Source: Dromiciops gliroides (taxonomy: Eukaryota > Chordata > Mammalia > Microbiotheria > Microbiotheriidae). Taken from it: DNA of 64,000 nt. Below the pieces are notes generated by a model. It searched no databases. It saw nothing but the letters and a program-made list of their open reading frames with translations, and had not been told where the DNA came from. Positions 45,889 through 57,051 of this stretch are shown here, piece by piece. The stretch spans positions 194,649,526 through 194,713,525 of the forward strand of contig NC_057861.1 of assembly GCF_019393635.1 (NCBI RefSeq), read 5' to 3'. The number at the start of each line of letters is the position of its first letter. The first letter of the stretch is position 1. The position numbers and the translations under genes were made by a program.

Positions 45889-46900
45889 TCAGGTATAGTT
45901 GTCTGATGGATCATTAAGAGAATGCCACAAGCCAGTGCCACAAGAGGGAATGTGCTGCTTACAGTGGAGGTATCTGGGGAAAAGCCAAGAGGACAATCTT
46001 GGTCTCCCCTAAGGAAGCATCTTTCTTCTGGCTCCAGTTTTCCCTATTGTGTTCCTGCTGAACGGGAAATGTTTCCCACCTGGCTATTCCTGAATCTTAT
46101 CTGGCTATTACTGCATAACTGGTGGTCACTTGTGACTCTTACCAAAATCAAACAGGGCTAAGGATGCTTTATCCTGGCTGTTATAATCATGTCCCTGCTT
46201 TTTCTTTTATAGCAGATTTCTATAATCAAAGCAAATAATCAGTAGAAGAAATGAGCAGAATGCAAGTATGGAAGAGCTTACTGTTTTCAGTCTAAATGTG
46301 TGGTCACTCAATATGGCAAACAACTAAATACATTAATACCCAGTGTTACCAACTGCCTGCTAATGCCTATGTGGTATTATGATAAGGCTATATTAACTGG
46401 GTATCTTTTTTGGTTTAGAAGAAACTGAAATTCCTCCACATTGCAAACACATTTTGAAGAGAGGGAAGATGGTACATAGGAGGATTTATTTATGTGATGT
46501 GTAAAATTATATGTGGTAGCCCTATTACTGTCCCTAGAACCAGGCACACACCAACCACCTCAGAGTCTCAGGCCAAAAAAGAGGAAGTTCCTGTGCCTGT
46601 GAGAGTGGAAGCTACCTGCTAATTGAACAGCATCACCCAAATCCATTGGTTCACTGGGTTTGAGGGTGGTCCATGAGTAGAATGTGCTGAAGTCAGAGTT
46701 CAGCTCCTCTGGCGGGAACAAGGCTTTCAAGGTAGGTGTGATTTTGAGTGAGGTAACTTCCTGACTCTGAGCTGAACTTAAAAAAAGTCAGCCAGACTCT
46801 CTCAGCAGGGGAGCCCCTGGAAGTCCCAAAAGCCCTATTATTAATAATTTTCTCGCATTTATGTTATATAGTTATGCATTTCATGTTTTCCATTTGAAAT
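45889..46900 (+). other. Provirus internal region, unassigned
   Basis: No reverse-transcriptase or RNase H motif is readable. A 79-codon frame at 45922-46161 has a hydrophobic segment but no recognisable family. Confidence 0.4.
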
Positions 46901-46919
46901 ATGACCTAGAAACTTGCAA

Positions 46920-47345
46920 TGGGCCTCCTCAATTAAACTCACCTGGGTAGGGAAGCTCTAACCACTTAGGAAAGCCTCTCTTTATGGGCAAGGGCATCTC
47001 TAAGACCATCTGAGATGTCTGTAATTCCTGTGCTCTCTGCACCCAAACTAATACCATTGGGGCCCTCAAAACCTCTCCCTCCTTAAACCAATACAAAGAC
47101 AGGGCAACAACCAGGGGAAGATTGGCAGATAGATTTTACTCACTTACCTTTTAGTCTTTGTAGAATTTTACTGGATGGGTAGAAGCCTTTCCCAGCAAAA
47201 CAGAAAAAGGGAAGGATGTAACAAAAGTCCTTCTCAATGAAATAATTCCTAGCTTTGGCCTTCCCAAATCACTCCAGAGTGATAATGGTACTGCCTTCAT
47301 CTCTCAGATTACTCAGATGACTGACCTTTATCAAACTCTGTGAGG
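46920..47345 (+). pseudogene. Retroviral integrase relic
   Basis: Broken frames carry an HHCC-type zinc-binding end: two Cys spaced C-x2-C near 47030, after the His-containing stretch near 46960. The catalytic core follows, including the second active-site Asp in its usual Ser-Asp-Asn-Gly context near 47281. Integrase would insert viral cDNA into the chromosome; stops at several points (e.g. near 47340) make this copy inactive. It fixes the orientation of the provirus as plus. Confidence 0.8.
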
Positions 47346-47589
47346 AAGATAGATTGGGTCTTTGCACTCACCTGAATTAGAATGGCTCCTTAGGGGTCTA
47401 TGTAAAGCAAACCCTTCCTAAACTTTTACAGGAAGTTTTGGCAGGAACCTCAACACTCAGCCCAGCCAGGGGACCTAGTATTTCTGAGAACCTGGAAAAC
47501 AGAGGGGCAGAACCAACTAGTGCCTTGATGGGAGGGTCCCCATTGAGTCATCCTATAAACACCACAGCTGTAAGGCTTAAGGGGCAGAA

Positions 47590-48320
47590 TATATAGACTC
47601 ATGTTTCTCGCATTAAACTCTTTGTCCCCTCAGAATCAAACAGTAGGAAAAAGGACATATAATCCTGTGAACCAGTGGAGGATCTCAAACTTTCTTTTTT
47701 GCCAACAGACACCCTGGAATGAGTATTCCTTCTCCTTTGTACCCTCATTTTTTACTTTTAATCCTTCTGCTCCTCGTGCCTATTCTAACCAGCCTGCTGC
47801 CTCAGGCACTGAACCATCCCACCTAAGAGAAGCAATAACTAAGGCAGGCCCTTCTGACTGGGGGGCATGTAAGAGACATCCACTGGGCTAAGAGAATGCT
47901 CAGCCCCTAGCTCAGGCCTTAATGCCTCCAGGCCTTATCCTGTATCTGTATTTAAAAGAAACACCCTAACCTAGCCAGGCCTCAGAGCTCCTGCAACAAT
48001 TTTTCTGAATGCGGGAGTAATGTAACATCGATTGTTAAGGTCAACCAAATGATCTATCTGTCCTCCTCTAGGATATAGGTTTATTTGTGGTCATTTTATA
48101 ATACCCTTGGCATCTCAGGCAGACACCACTCTTTGCACCAGCATGGTCTTCTGGGAATGCTTTTATGTCAGTGGTCCTAACCCCTTCTTGCCTCAGCCCC
48201 TACATCAATTATTGTCAATGTACCTTGGGTTTTATCCATATATTAGAAACTTCTAAGGCCTCTCCCTCCTGAGGAAAGGCATAGGGCATAAAGGGGGTCT
48301 TGGTATAATGTCTTGTGGTG
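47590..48320 (+). pseudogene. env surface-subunit relic
   Basis: A 96-codon open stretch (47601-47891) and a later frame around 48070-48160 contain a Cys-Gly ... Cys pattern like the surface subunit of gamma-type envelopes. The assignment rests on position between integrase and the transmembrane relic plus this pattern. Multiple stops are present. Confidence 0.55.
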
Positions 48321-48335
48321 AATCCATAAGTAGCA

Positions 48336-48883
48336 GAAAGGTATCTCTCGAATAGTGAAAGGAAAGACAGTTGTATTTATAGTATGGATAAATTGATTAT
48401 CAGTCTCATTATAATAATCTCCACCTTGGGGAGGTACAAGGGAGGGCCTGTCCTACTCATTATAATATTCTCCACCTTGGGTTGTTTCAGGGGAGGGCTT
48501 ATCCTAATTTGGAGTTCCCGAGGTCCTAAGCCAACCCCCAAGGGGGGTACCTCTTTCTGTGGAGGTGTGTTTTGGGGGTTTACGCGTCATAAGGTGAATC
48601 TGGGGACAAATTTGGCCTTTTCTGTGCATGTCTCTTTCTGATTCCCGTGGCTAGTTTCAAAATATAATCATTTTTCATTAGAATTTCTATAGGTTGTCTT
48701 TTTCCTTTATTGTTATTTTGACCTGACCTGTTCTGGTCCATTCTGGATGTTGATCACTATGGGTATGAGAACCTAACATAAGTTATCCATTAACTGGGAT
48801 CTGACTCCCTTTTAGAGCTAATATCTGTATTAGAGTTTGGGTCTTGGGTTTTTCTGTTAACCTTTTTTTCACCTCCTACATCA
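48336..48883 (-). mobile_element. LTR family E, partial copy inside env
   Basis: Nearly identical to 39240-39806, including the shared end ...CTACATCA at 48883. Its other end is lost at 48336, 100 bp or so short of the full LTR, so no TSD can be tested. It separates the surface and transmembrane parts of the env relic. Confidence 0.85.
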
Positions 48884-49120
48884 ATCTGATCTTAGCAATT
48901 GAAAAGATTTCTAAGGAAACTGCTTTAGGCCTTGAGGACCTCCAAGAGTCCCTAGATCCTTTGGCCAATATAGTAATGGACAATAGGATCATTGTATACA
49001 TCTTGCTGTATGGACCTTGTATTTGTAATACTGTTACTTCTTTAGTTGATTTTAGCTTTCACTGGAGCCAAAGCAATGCCCCTGTGACCCTTAGACTGTT
49101 CCCACCAAACTTTTCACTCC
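48884..49120 (+). pseudogene. env transmembrane-subunit relic
   Basis: The frame from about 48890 contains the long heptad-like helix of a gammaretroviral transmembrane subunit. It is followed by the conserved region ending in a Cys motif near 49015-49025. The membrane-spanning segment is not intact. Non-functional: there is no complete frame and the upstream part is displaced by an LTR. Confidence 0.7.
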
Positions 49121-49146
49121 CTTTCTCCTTCAAGACAGGGACATCT

Positions 49147-49740
49147 CTACATCCCAAGAAACGTAAAGATTCCAACCCCCAAAGCCAAAGTAAAAACAGG
49201 TCTCTCTCCCACCTCAGGTATGAGATATGGCAGGACATGACCTCAGTATGCTGATAAGCATTATCAAGGTCCTCAAGATGATATACAAGAGGGGCAGCTA
49301 GGTGGCACAGTAGATAAAGCACCAGCCCTGGATTGAGGAGGACCTGAGTTCAAATTCAGCCTCAGACACTTGACACTTACTAGCTGTGTGACCCTGGCCA
49401 AGTCACTTAACCCTCATTGCTCCCCCCCCCAAAAAAAAGATGATATACAAGATATGGATGGGTGCTGCATATCTTACTGATGCCCCATTATTCCAAAATC
49501 CCTCCCTGCATTTCCCTCCCAGTTCTTTGTAATGCCCTTCCCTCTCTTTTGTTTTGTAAAGATACAAAAGACAGGTCTTCTCTTACTCCAGTGGGACAGT
49601 CACCAAGGTGATCTGTTCCCTGGCCATATATTCCTCTCCTAATAAATCTATTTTTATTTTACAAGATTCATGGTGAGCCTCCAATTCTTTGGGTGAGCTA
49701 GCCCCCCACCCCCAATCCAGGTCCCAAGTCCCCTCAAATA
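49147..49740 (+). mobile_element. Provirus 3' LTR with SINE insertion
   Basis: Same family as 42676-43114; removing the SINE at 49291 restores collinearity. The start is approximate (about 49147) and the last ~20 bases diverge from the 5' LTR. Confidence 0.85.
49291..49436 (+). mobile_element. WSINE1-like SINE in the 3' LTR, perfect 16-bp TSD
   Basis: AAGATGATATACAAGA at 49275-49290 and 49437-49452. The 5' LTR provides the empty site ('aagatgacacacaagatatgg'). Confidence 0.96.
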
Positions 49741-49856
49741 ATGTACACATAATACTAGCAAGGTACAGTGAGAATTGTTTTACAAAGAGGAGATTACCTC
49801 TGGTACTTCATAGCTAATAATAACTGGACTACCTTCCTCCTAGTTTTATTGAGAGG

Positions 49857-49960
49857 ATAGACAGACAGATAGATAGATATAGATATAGATACATGTGTAT
49901 ATAAGCATATATACATACATATATAATATATATTATGTATATAAATATATATATGTATAT
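49857..49960. repeat. GATA/TATA simple-repeat patch
   Basis: (GATA)n-like 49863-49890, followed by irregular ATAT/ACAT sequence to about 49975. Confidence 0.85.
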
Positions 49961-50052
49961 ATTTATACATATACACAAATAGACATATGATGCATATAAG
50001 GAGTTTTGGAAATCCTAAAAAGCTATACAAATACCAGCTATTGTATTTTAGA

Positions 50053-50352
50053 GGGGGCAGCTAGGTGGTGCAGTGGTTAGGGCACTGGCCCTGACGTTGG
50101 AGGACTTGAGTTCAAATCTCACCTCAGATACCAGCTGTGTGAACCTCTGAAAGTCACTTAACCCCAATTGCCTTAAATATCTGGGGTGATCACCAGTCAT
50201 CCTGACATATATCTTGCCACAGAACCCACATGGCTCTGGAGGAGAGAGTAAGATTGGTGACCTTGCACATCCCTCCCTCACTTGATTCCAATTCACTGCA
50301 AGTCATGACATCACCCCAATGTCATGGTCCTCTTTGAGAATGGAAGACAAGC
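50053..50352 (+). mobile_element. RTE-tailed SINE (RTESINE-type), full length
   Basis: Head 'ggggcagctaggtggtgcagtgg', then 'cctctgaaagtcacttaaccccaattgcc'. The RTE tail is 'tgacatatatcttgccacagaacccacatggctctggaggagagag...ccctccctcacttgattccaattcactgcaagtcatgacatcacc...ggtcctctttgagaatggaagacaa'. It is the cleanest uninterrupted copy of the composite. A weak TSD resembles ATT.TATTTTAGA. Confidence 0.88.
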
Positions 50353-51439
50353 AATTATTTTTTAGAAAATAGGATATATAACCCAATATAGGGAACTGAG
50401 GTTTGGGATTTAAACACAGATTGTTACAGAAATGCAAAAAAAAGCAACCACAATCTCAATGCAATAGCATAGCAACTGAACTTTTTGTCATATTGTCTCA
50501 TTTTCAGTTCAGGAATGGGTAGTTTTGAAATGTAACAAAAAGAATTAATATTTTATTTTTCTTGTGAGTAGGATAGATATTTTTAAAAGATACCTATTTT
50601 TCATAAAAATTCTGTCTTATCTATGCATAGTCCAATGGTCTGGATAATTAAAACAAATTGAACAATACATTTCAGGTTTTTGCATCTTTGTAATAAGTTT
50701 TCCTAGTGCTTTAGGGGGGAAAAGTCAGAGAATTTCAGAGTTTTTAGATAGGTTGGTAGGTGGTTTTAGTGAAACTTGAATTAATTCAAGACATGTCAAC
50801 TCTTTCTGCGGCTAGTTAATGAAGGCCTCTTCTTCATCTAACTGGTCTTGACATAAAGTATAGGGTTCCTAGTGAAAAAAGAAGATGGCTTGTTTTATAT
50901 CTAGAATTTTTATTCTACCCCTGAAGACTTTTTGTTGAGGATATAAAACAACTCAGGATGTCTATAGGGAATCATCATCTCTTCATGGCAGGCAAGAAAT
51001 TCCAAAAATGTTTAGTCTGTTTTGCTCCATGCTCCTGAAGAAAAGGTTATATTTCCTTTTTCAGTGCCTATAATCTTTTTAGAACCTTCCCTTTATTGTG
51101 CCCATAAACATCACAGTGGAGCAGCAAATCATCACAGTCTGGAGAAACTCCATCAAAGAAACCACCAGCAAATGAGACTTAAAAGTTGATGTCCATGATG
51201 CTTGAATTAACTCATGTCATGACAGCAAGTGTGGCATTCTAAGTCTTTGGTTCAATTGTAGCCCAACAGACCATTTTATTGACTGTGCTGGCTTTTCAGT
51301 CAGGTCCTTTTAGCCTATAAATAATTTCTCATATATTCATTCTTACATATGCCTTTTTAATAATGTGCTTTTTTTTTCTAGTAAAAAGTAAAATATCATA
51401 GAAACAGCATCTTTTCCCCTTGTGAGTTTACTCTTCATT
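50353..51439. other. Unique non-coding DNA
   Basis: No gene or repeat recognised. Confidence 0.45.
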
Positions 51440-51645
51440 TTGCAGTATGATGTAACTGGATACAGTTCTGTACTGGGAGTCTGAAGGCCTAGCTTGATTC
51501 CCTTGCTGGTTCTTCCATTAATTATGTCATCTTTTTGAAGTCCATTAGCTTCTCTGGGACTCTTTTCCTCACTTATAAAATGAAATGGTTGGGCAAGACG
51601 ATTTCTAAGATACCTTCCTTCTTAAAGCTCAATGATTCTGAACAC
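51440..51645 (+). mobile_element. MIR
   Basis: 'gtactgggagtctgaaggcctagcttgattccc', 'ctctgggactcttttcctcacttataaaatgaaatggttgg'. Confidence 0.65.
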
Positions 51646-51649
51646 ATAG

Positions 51650-51865
51650 AATAAAATAGTTAATAGAGTGCTTGAGTTGTATTCAGAGAGTCCTAAGTTC
51701 AAATCCTCCCTCTACCCACTTATTTGCTATCTGTGTGACCATGGACAAGTTACTTACCCTCTCTAAACCTCAGTTTCCTCATCTGTAAAATAAGGGAATG
51801 GGGCAAGATAGCTTCTGAAATCCTTTACAGCTCTAAAATTATGATCCTATGAATTCTGTTGGAAA
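51650..51865 (+). mobile_element. MIR, tandem with the previous one
   Basis: 'aagttcaaatcctccctctacccacttatttgctatctgtgtgacc', 'cctcagtttcctcatctgtaaaataaggg', ending 'gatcctatgaattc'. Confidence 0.8.
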
Positions 51866-51984
51866 TGTGAAATAATAATAGTCATAATTCACATTTATCT
51901 AATACTTTATGATTTGGGAAGCACATTGCTTATATTATATCATATGATTGTCAATATGATCTTATTAAGGAGATGAATAGTTTG

Positions 51985-52240
51985 ACTAAAATGATAATTT
52001 TCTTTTTTTATTTTATTTTTTACTCCTTGCCTATTCTAATTCCTTTAATTCCTTTTTCTTCTCTTATTGCTAAAACTAAAATTTCTCATACAATATTAAA
52101 TAATAGAGGTGATAATGGACATCCCTGTTTCACTCCTTATCTTATTTGGAATCTCTCTAACATCCCCATTACATATAATGTTTGCTGATGATTTTAGGGA
52201 GATACCATTTATAAAATGATCATTTTCTTAAACATTATAT
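51985..52240 (-). mobile_element. L1 ORF2 fragment, antisense
   Basis: 'aataatagaggtgataatggacatccctgtttcactccttatc...ctctctaacatccccattacatataatgtttgctgatgattttag' is the antisense of the L1 reverse-transcriptase region. It is internal and isolated. Confidence 0.75.
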
Positions 52241-52299
52241 AGATGGGTATTGAAATATGTTACACTCCTTTTGTTGTGCCCACTTTCCCAGTGAGAGAA

Positions 52300-52480
52300 G
52301 TACTATAGTGCAAAGGGAAGATCATTAGCTCTTCAATCATGTGACCAGGGTTCAGTCCAAGCTTTTACATTGTATAACCTTCAGTAAATCATCTAATTTC
52401 TTTGGGTCTGAATATCTTCAACTATATAAGAAGCAAGTAGGATTACATGGGTTCTGAGTTTCTGTGTAGTTCTAGATTGA
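52300..52480 (+). mobile_element. MIR (diverged)
   Basis: 'tagtgcaaagggaagatcattagctcttcaatcatgtgaccagggttcag', 'ctaatttctttgggtctgaatatcttcaac'. Confidence 0.55.
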
Positions 52481-53104
52481 GGATCTTAATGATGGTGTTT
52501 AAAATAAGAAAACATGTAATTCTGTACCAGGATGAGTGTGCAGGTGTGACTACAATATTGACAAAGCTTAGTGTGATTTTGGACAAGTTGAATGAATTTC
52601 TTGGATCTCACTTGTTTTATCTCTGTTTCTTATTTTATTTTGTCCCATTCTCCTCTGAAAGCCCAAGACTTATGGACCTACAAGTAGTGTGTAGTGTAAT
52701 AGAAACTACCAATTGAAAGAGTCTAAGTCAACAATCAAATTGCTTTGGTGATGTGCACTCTCTTATAGGGTGTATTGTATGTAAGCTGAAACTTCCAACT
52801 TTCCAGACACTTAATTTGTTATGTATAAATGCAATGAAATAACAAAGAGGTAGGTTTGGACTGAAAATATGGAAAAAACAATTAAAAAAAATAAAGTTGT
52901 CCAACACAGATTGGTAGTGAGTCTTCTATCACTAGAGGTCTTCCAGTAAGATCGATAATTACTTTGAGGTACCTTATAAGACCCATATTATAGAGGCAGC
53001 ATGGTATAATTGATAAAAAGCTAAACTTGGAACCACCTTTGACATATATTATCTGTGTTACCCTGAACAACTAACTCACTTGACGTTTCAATGCTCTATG
53101 CCAG

Positions 53105-53548
53105 GGATTCACCTTTGATTTTAGGACCACTTTCCACTATTAAAAATTATTGAGGACCCAAAAGAGTTTTTTGTTTATGGAGGTTATATATTTCTATATT
53201 TATCACATTAGGAATTAAAAGTGGTCATTTCTGAAAGTATTTAATAATTCATTAAAAATAACCATAAATTCATTACAAGTTAAAATATAACACATTTTTA
53301 TGAAAAACAAATATAATTTCCAAAACAAAAAGAAGAGTGAAATTGTTTTATATATTTTTGCAAATATCTTTAATATCTGGCTTAATAAACATTTTCATTC
53401 TCATATATGATTCTGTAATTAATCTGTTGTGACATGTTTTCATGTACATATATACACACATATAGAGAGAGGGAGGGAGAGTTAAGAAGAGAGGAGAAGA
53501 GAGAAAATCTAGGCTCACAAAGATATGTACTTGGAAAAAAGGATAGGT
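53105..53548 (+). mobile_element. Ancient DNA-transposon-like repeat (hAT/Charlie-type suspected)
   Basis: 'ttttaggaccactttccactattaaaaattattgaggacccaaaagag' and 'gaaattgttttatatatttttgcaaatatctttaatatctggcttaata' match a repeat I recall as common in placental mammals too. 'ctaggctcacaaagatatgtacttggaaaa' follows further on. It is therefore older than the marsupial-placental split. A GAGA/ATA simple repeat interrupts it at 53447-53505. Class is from memory. Confidence 0.5.
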
Positions 53549-53550
53549 TT

Positions 53551-53686
53551 GCTTTTGTTTTTGTTTTTTTGCAGGGCAATGAGAGTTAAGTGACTTGCCC
53601 AGGGTCACACAGCTGGTAAGTATCAAGTGTCTGTGGTTGAATTTAAACTCAGGTTCTCCTGAATCCAAGGCCAGTGCTTAATCATT
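53551..53686 (-). mobile_element. WSINE1-like SINE, antisense, 5' truncated
   Basis: Stops at 'ggccagtgcttaatca', so about 20 bases of the tRNA-like head are missing. Inserted at the end of the older repeat. Confidence 0.9.
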
Positions 53687-54162
53687 TAAAAAAAAATATC
53701 AATCCTTATTCAATTAATGGTCTTGAAAAATTAATGGTCATCAGTCAGTTCTTGTGCTCTGGGCAAATCTTAGGTGTTTAAATAAAATGGTTCAATGTAA
53801 ATTTATATTCACTGAAGATGACACTTTTTGTTATCAAGATGATTTTGCCATAAAAAGAAATAAGGAAGCTTCAAGTTAAAATGGAAGAATGAAAGTTTTT
53901 GACCAAAACCAGATCTCTGTTCCACCTCATGAAAAGCAATAAGAAATGAGCCAGATCTTGTTTAAGGTCAACAACAATTAAGACGATAACTGGAGGGTGG
54001 AGTTAGAACAAAGTAGAAGTGATAGAGAATAATAATTTGATTATTTACTAATTTTTTTTGGTCTAAATCTGTGATTTCACTAATGTACATAATTCTCAGT
54101 AAGGATATTCTCTCTACCAATGAAGATCAGCAACTATGCTGAAAATTGTGGTTTTAGAGATG

Positions 54163-54278
54163 CTTGGGGCACTGAGAGATTAAGTGATTTGCCCAGGGTT
54201 CTAAAGTCAGACTGTGAGAGACTGCTTCCCGACTCCAAGGACATTTCTCTATCCACTGGGCTATGCTGCCTCTCCATC
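54163..54278 (-). mobile_element. Old tRNA-derived SINE fragment, antisense
   Basis: 'ttggggcactgagagattaagtgatttgcccagggttctaaagtcag...catttctctatccactgggctatgctgcc' is a diverged relative of the SINE body. Confidence 0.65.
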
Positions 54279-54694
54279 TTTTAATATTTTTGTTAATAAT
54301 ATTAACTATTTTGTTTATAATCTTTCCTAATGTTGGACCAACCATCACTTAATTCATAGTATTCTATTTCTAAATGGCCTTTGGTTACATAGTCAGGATT
54401 AGTAAAATTATACATTCATGTATTTTTGCCAAATACAGTTTAGAAACTCACTGTAATTTTTTCCACTCTGTAAAACCATAGGTAAATCTGATTAGTGGCC
54501 TAAAAGTCCCTGACATTACTCTTCTAATGTGTTTGAAAAAACAAAAATGCTTTCAAGGAAAACAAACATTTTGGTTCTTGGGACTTGCTTATATAACATT
54601 ATTTTTCATTAATTAACATCTGTCTTTAAACAAATCTTTCATTTAATATAATTCCCTTTTGCAACGTTGGCTAATGTAAGGCTAGCCTTTTGGT

Positions 54695-54900
54695 CAAAGG
54701 CAACATGGCATAGAGTGAAAATTAGGAATTAGGAATCAAGAGAATTAAGAATCAAGAAACCATAGTCCTAAATTTAGCTCTGTCACTCTGTGCTTCTGAG
54801 TCAGTCAATCTTTCGGGGCCTCAGTTTCTTTATCTGTAAAAGGGCTTTAGTGTAGATGATTCCTAAGATCCCTTCTATCTATAATTTTCCTTTATCCTAA
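54695..54900 (+). mobile_element. MIR (diverged)
   Basis: 'caacatggcatagagtgaaaattagg', 'gctctgtcactctgtgcttctgagtcagtcaatctttcggggcctcagtttctttatctg'. Confidence 0.65.
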
Positions 54901-54959
54901 ATTCTATCAATATTACCCTAATACATTTCAGAAGTCCTTAGATTTGAGGATAGAAAAGA

Positions 54960-55350
54960 CCTTAGAGACTCCTTCTTCCAAATAACCATGAATAAGGCAC
55001 TCTGTCTCTGAGCTCTCATTTTTTCTGGCCATCCATCATTCCTTGAATGTTTTCACTCCTCTGCTCTGACCAAAAACCTTCTTGGCTTTCTTTAAGTCCT
55101 AGCTAAAATCCCATTATCTACGTGAAGCTGTTTATTCCCCCTCTTAATTCTAGTGCCTTCCCTCAGTTAATTATATCCTATTTATCCTATATAAAGCTTC
55201 CTTTATATATATTAGTTGGCACGTTGTCTCCCCCATTAGATAGTAAGCTCCTTGAGGACAAAGACTGTCTTTTGCCTCTTTTTGCATACTCCACTATTAG
55301 CACAGTGACTGGTACATAGTAGGTGCTTAATAAATGCTTATTGATTGATT
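54960..55350 (+). mobile_element. L2 3' end
   Basis: 'tggctttctttaagtcctagctaaaatcccattatctacgtgaagc' then 'agatagtaagctccttgaggacaaagactgtctt'. The terminus is 'ggtacatagtaggtgcttaataaatgcttattgattgattgatt'. Complete L2 3' UTR. Confidence 0.85.
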
Positions 55351-56674
55351 GATTATCTAAAGTCAAACATATAAGCTGAAGAGCCAAAATTTGAATAGAA
55401 TCTTCCAATGCTGAATTCAACACTTTTTGTGCCATATCATGTTTCCTCCCAGTTAGCTTCAATTCACTCCAATTAAAACATTTGTAAAGAAAATATTATG
55501 TTAAAAAAGACTATACTAAGCACTGGAGGAACAAAGACAAAATCCAGTCATTTTATTAATGGATCTTATAAGTACGAAAGGAAGAATGAAATATATATAC
55601 TTTAATTTTTAAAAATGATTTTATGAGGTAAAGAACACTAAAAACAAGGTGGGGGGGTAGGTATCATGGATGGATTCATGTGGAAGGTGACATTTCACTT
55701 TGAAAGGAGCTAAGGATTTTAACAAAGTAGAGGTGAGAAAGGAGCATACTCCACACATGGGAGACCTCTGCAAATATATGAAGTTGGGAGATGAAATGTT
55801 ATGTACAAGAAGAATCTTATAGGCCAATTTTACTGAAAAAGAGGATGTGTAATGGAGAATAATGTTAAAACATCATTTTAAAAGTAGCTAAAGTGTGTAT
55901 GTATAAGTTGGTGGAAGTAGTATTTGTATATTCAAATATATTACATACCTGTTCTTTCCATATGTCTCATGTAAGTAATGCCTTTTGCTAATGGTAAAGA
56001 GCTGAAGAAAGGTTTGGGTTTTTTTTATTGTTTTAAACCAACAACCTAAAAAACTGATTGGCTATGATGCATCAAAAAAATTACATCCTTTTTCAAAATG
56101 GTTATTGTGGCTATTGCACAATGCAGTCCTCTCTCCTTCTCTGTGTCTGTGTCTGTGTATCTTACATAAACACACAGTCTCACACACACACATACACACA
56201 CACATGCACACTCACTCACAGTCTCTTTGAGGCCACGTTCATGTTTAGAGGAATTCATTGCCATAATGAAATTTGGAGTGTAGCTCCCTGTAGAAATATG
56301 CAAGATGTCTGTTAGAGATTAGGGAGATGTTCATGGCTCTTTTGCCCAAAGGCAATCAAGTGAATCACATCAGAGACAAGATAAAAGCTTATAGTTTAAA
56401 ACTAATGGTTTTGCATGTGCTTCTATTGGAACTTTTCAGTTTAGAAAAGCCTTTCATTTTTCATGAGCTTTGAATGAGGTGCAAACAAAAAAACAATCCA
56501 TGGTAACCTGATTTTCCATGATTCAACTGGCCGAGAACATCCTTTTCATAGCTGACATTCACATCAAAGAATTTAAAACTGAATGAAATTTGAGAAATTA
56601 TCTAGTTCAGCCTCTATAATGCCAATTGTAAATTAATGCCCAGAAATGTTACATGATTTTATCCAGTAACCCAC
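55351..56674. other. Mostly unique DNA with a CA/TG simple repeat
   Basis: Simple repeat 56140-56221. Near 55505 is the old-repeat trace 'actaagcactggaggaacaaagac'. No gene recognised. Confidence 0.45.
56140..56221. repeat. TGTGTC / CACACA simple-repeat patch
   Basis: Imperfect (TGTGTC)n followed by (CA)n with interruptions. The two halves are partly self-complementary, and so open in both directions as artefactual ORFs. Confidence 0.85.
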
Positions 56675-57051
56675 TCTAATGATTGGAATAATGCCACCTG
56701 CTGGAGACTTACTGTAGAAGAGCTCCGCCCATGAGGTGAAGGTCTTTGAGGGCAAGACCACGCATCTTTTCTTTGGTGTCAGGAAGTGATGTTTGCTTGT
56801 GAGAGGAAGAAGGGGGAGCCTGGTGCTCTGACTGGGGCTTTTCTTTCCTGTGGACTTGGATGGAGAGGGGAGCTAGTAATGCGTTCTCCCTTTAATAGAT
56901 AGATGAATGTAGGCCTTTCTTTCTCTCTTTACCAAATTCTTATTCTCCTTAATAAGTGCTTAAAAGTCTAACTCTTGCTAAAGCTTATAATTTATTGTCA
57001 ACCACTCATTAGATATTTTAGACAGACTAGCTAGAATTTTAGCCTTTAACA
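56675..57051 (+). mobile_element. Solo LTR, family A, 4-bp TSD CCAC
   Basis: Aligns throughout with 13831-14202 (reverse complement). It is flanked by CCAC (56671-56674 and 57052-57055); 377 bp. Its first dinucleotide has mutated from TG to TC; the end is TTTAACA. The usual poly(A) signal in this family has changed to AATAAG ('ccttaataagtgc'). Confidence 0.92.

Larger units (their letters stand above)
42676..49740 (+). mobile_element. Degraded provirus (class I ERV, tRNA-Phe-type primer site)
   Basis: Two LTRs of one family bracket internal sequence in plus orientation. The order is 5' LTR, primer-binding site, a long unrecognised internal part, integrase, env surface-subunit remnant, env transmembrane remnant, 3' LTR. 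Gag is at best a trace, and protease and reverse transcriptase are not recognisable. All frames are broken, so it is defective. Later insertions are an LTR of family A (45469), an LTR of family E (48336) and a SINE in the 3' LTR (49291). I could not find a matching TSD at its outer ends. Confidence 0.85.

Noticed and set aside
39194..48641. Two ORFs sharing about 54 identical residues (39194-39517, 48384-48641)
   Set aside because: Both lie antisense inside two copies of LTR family E; the similarity is DNA-level repeat identity, not a conserved protein.
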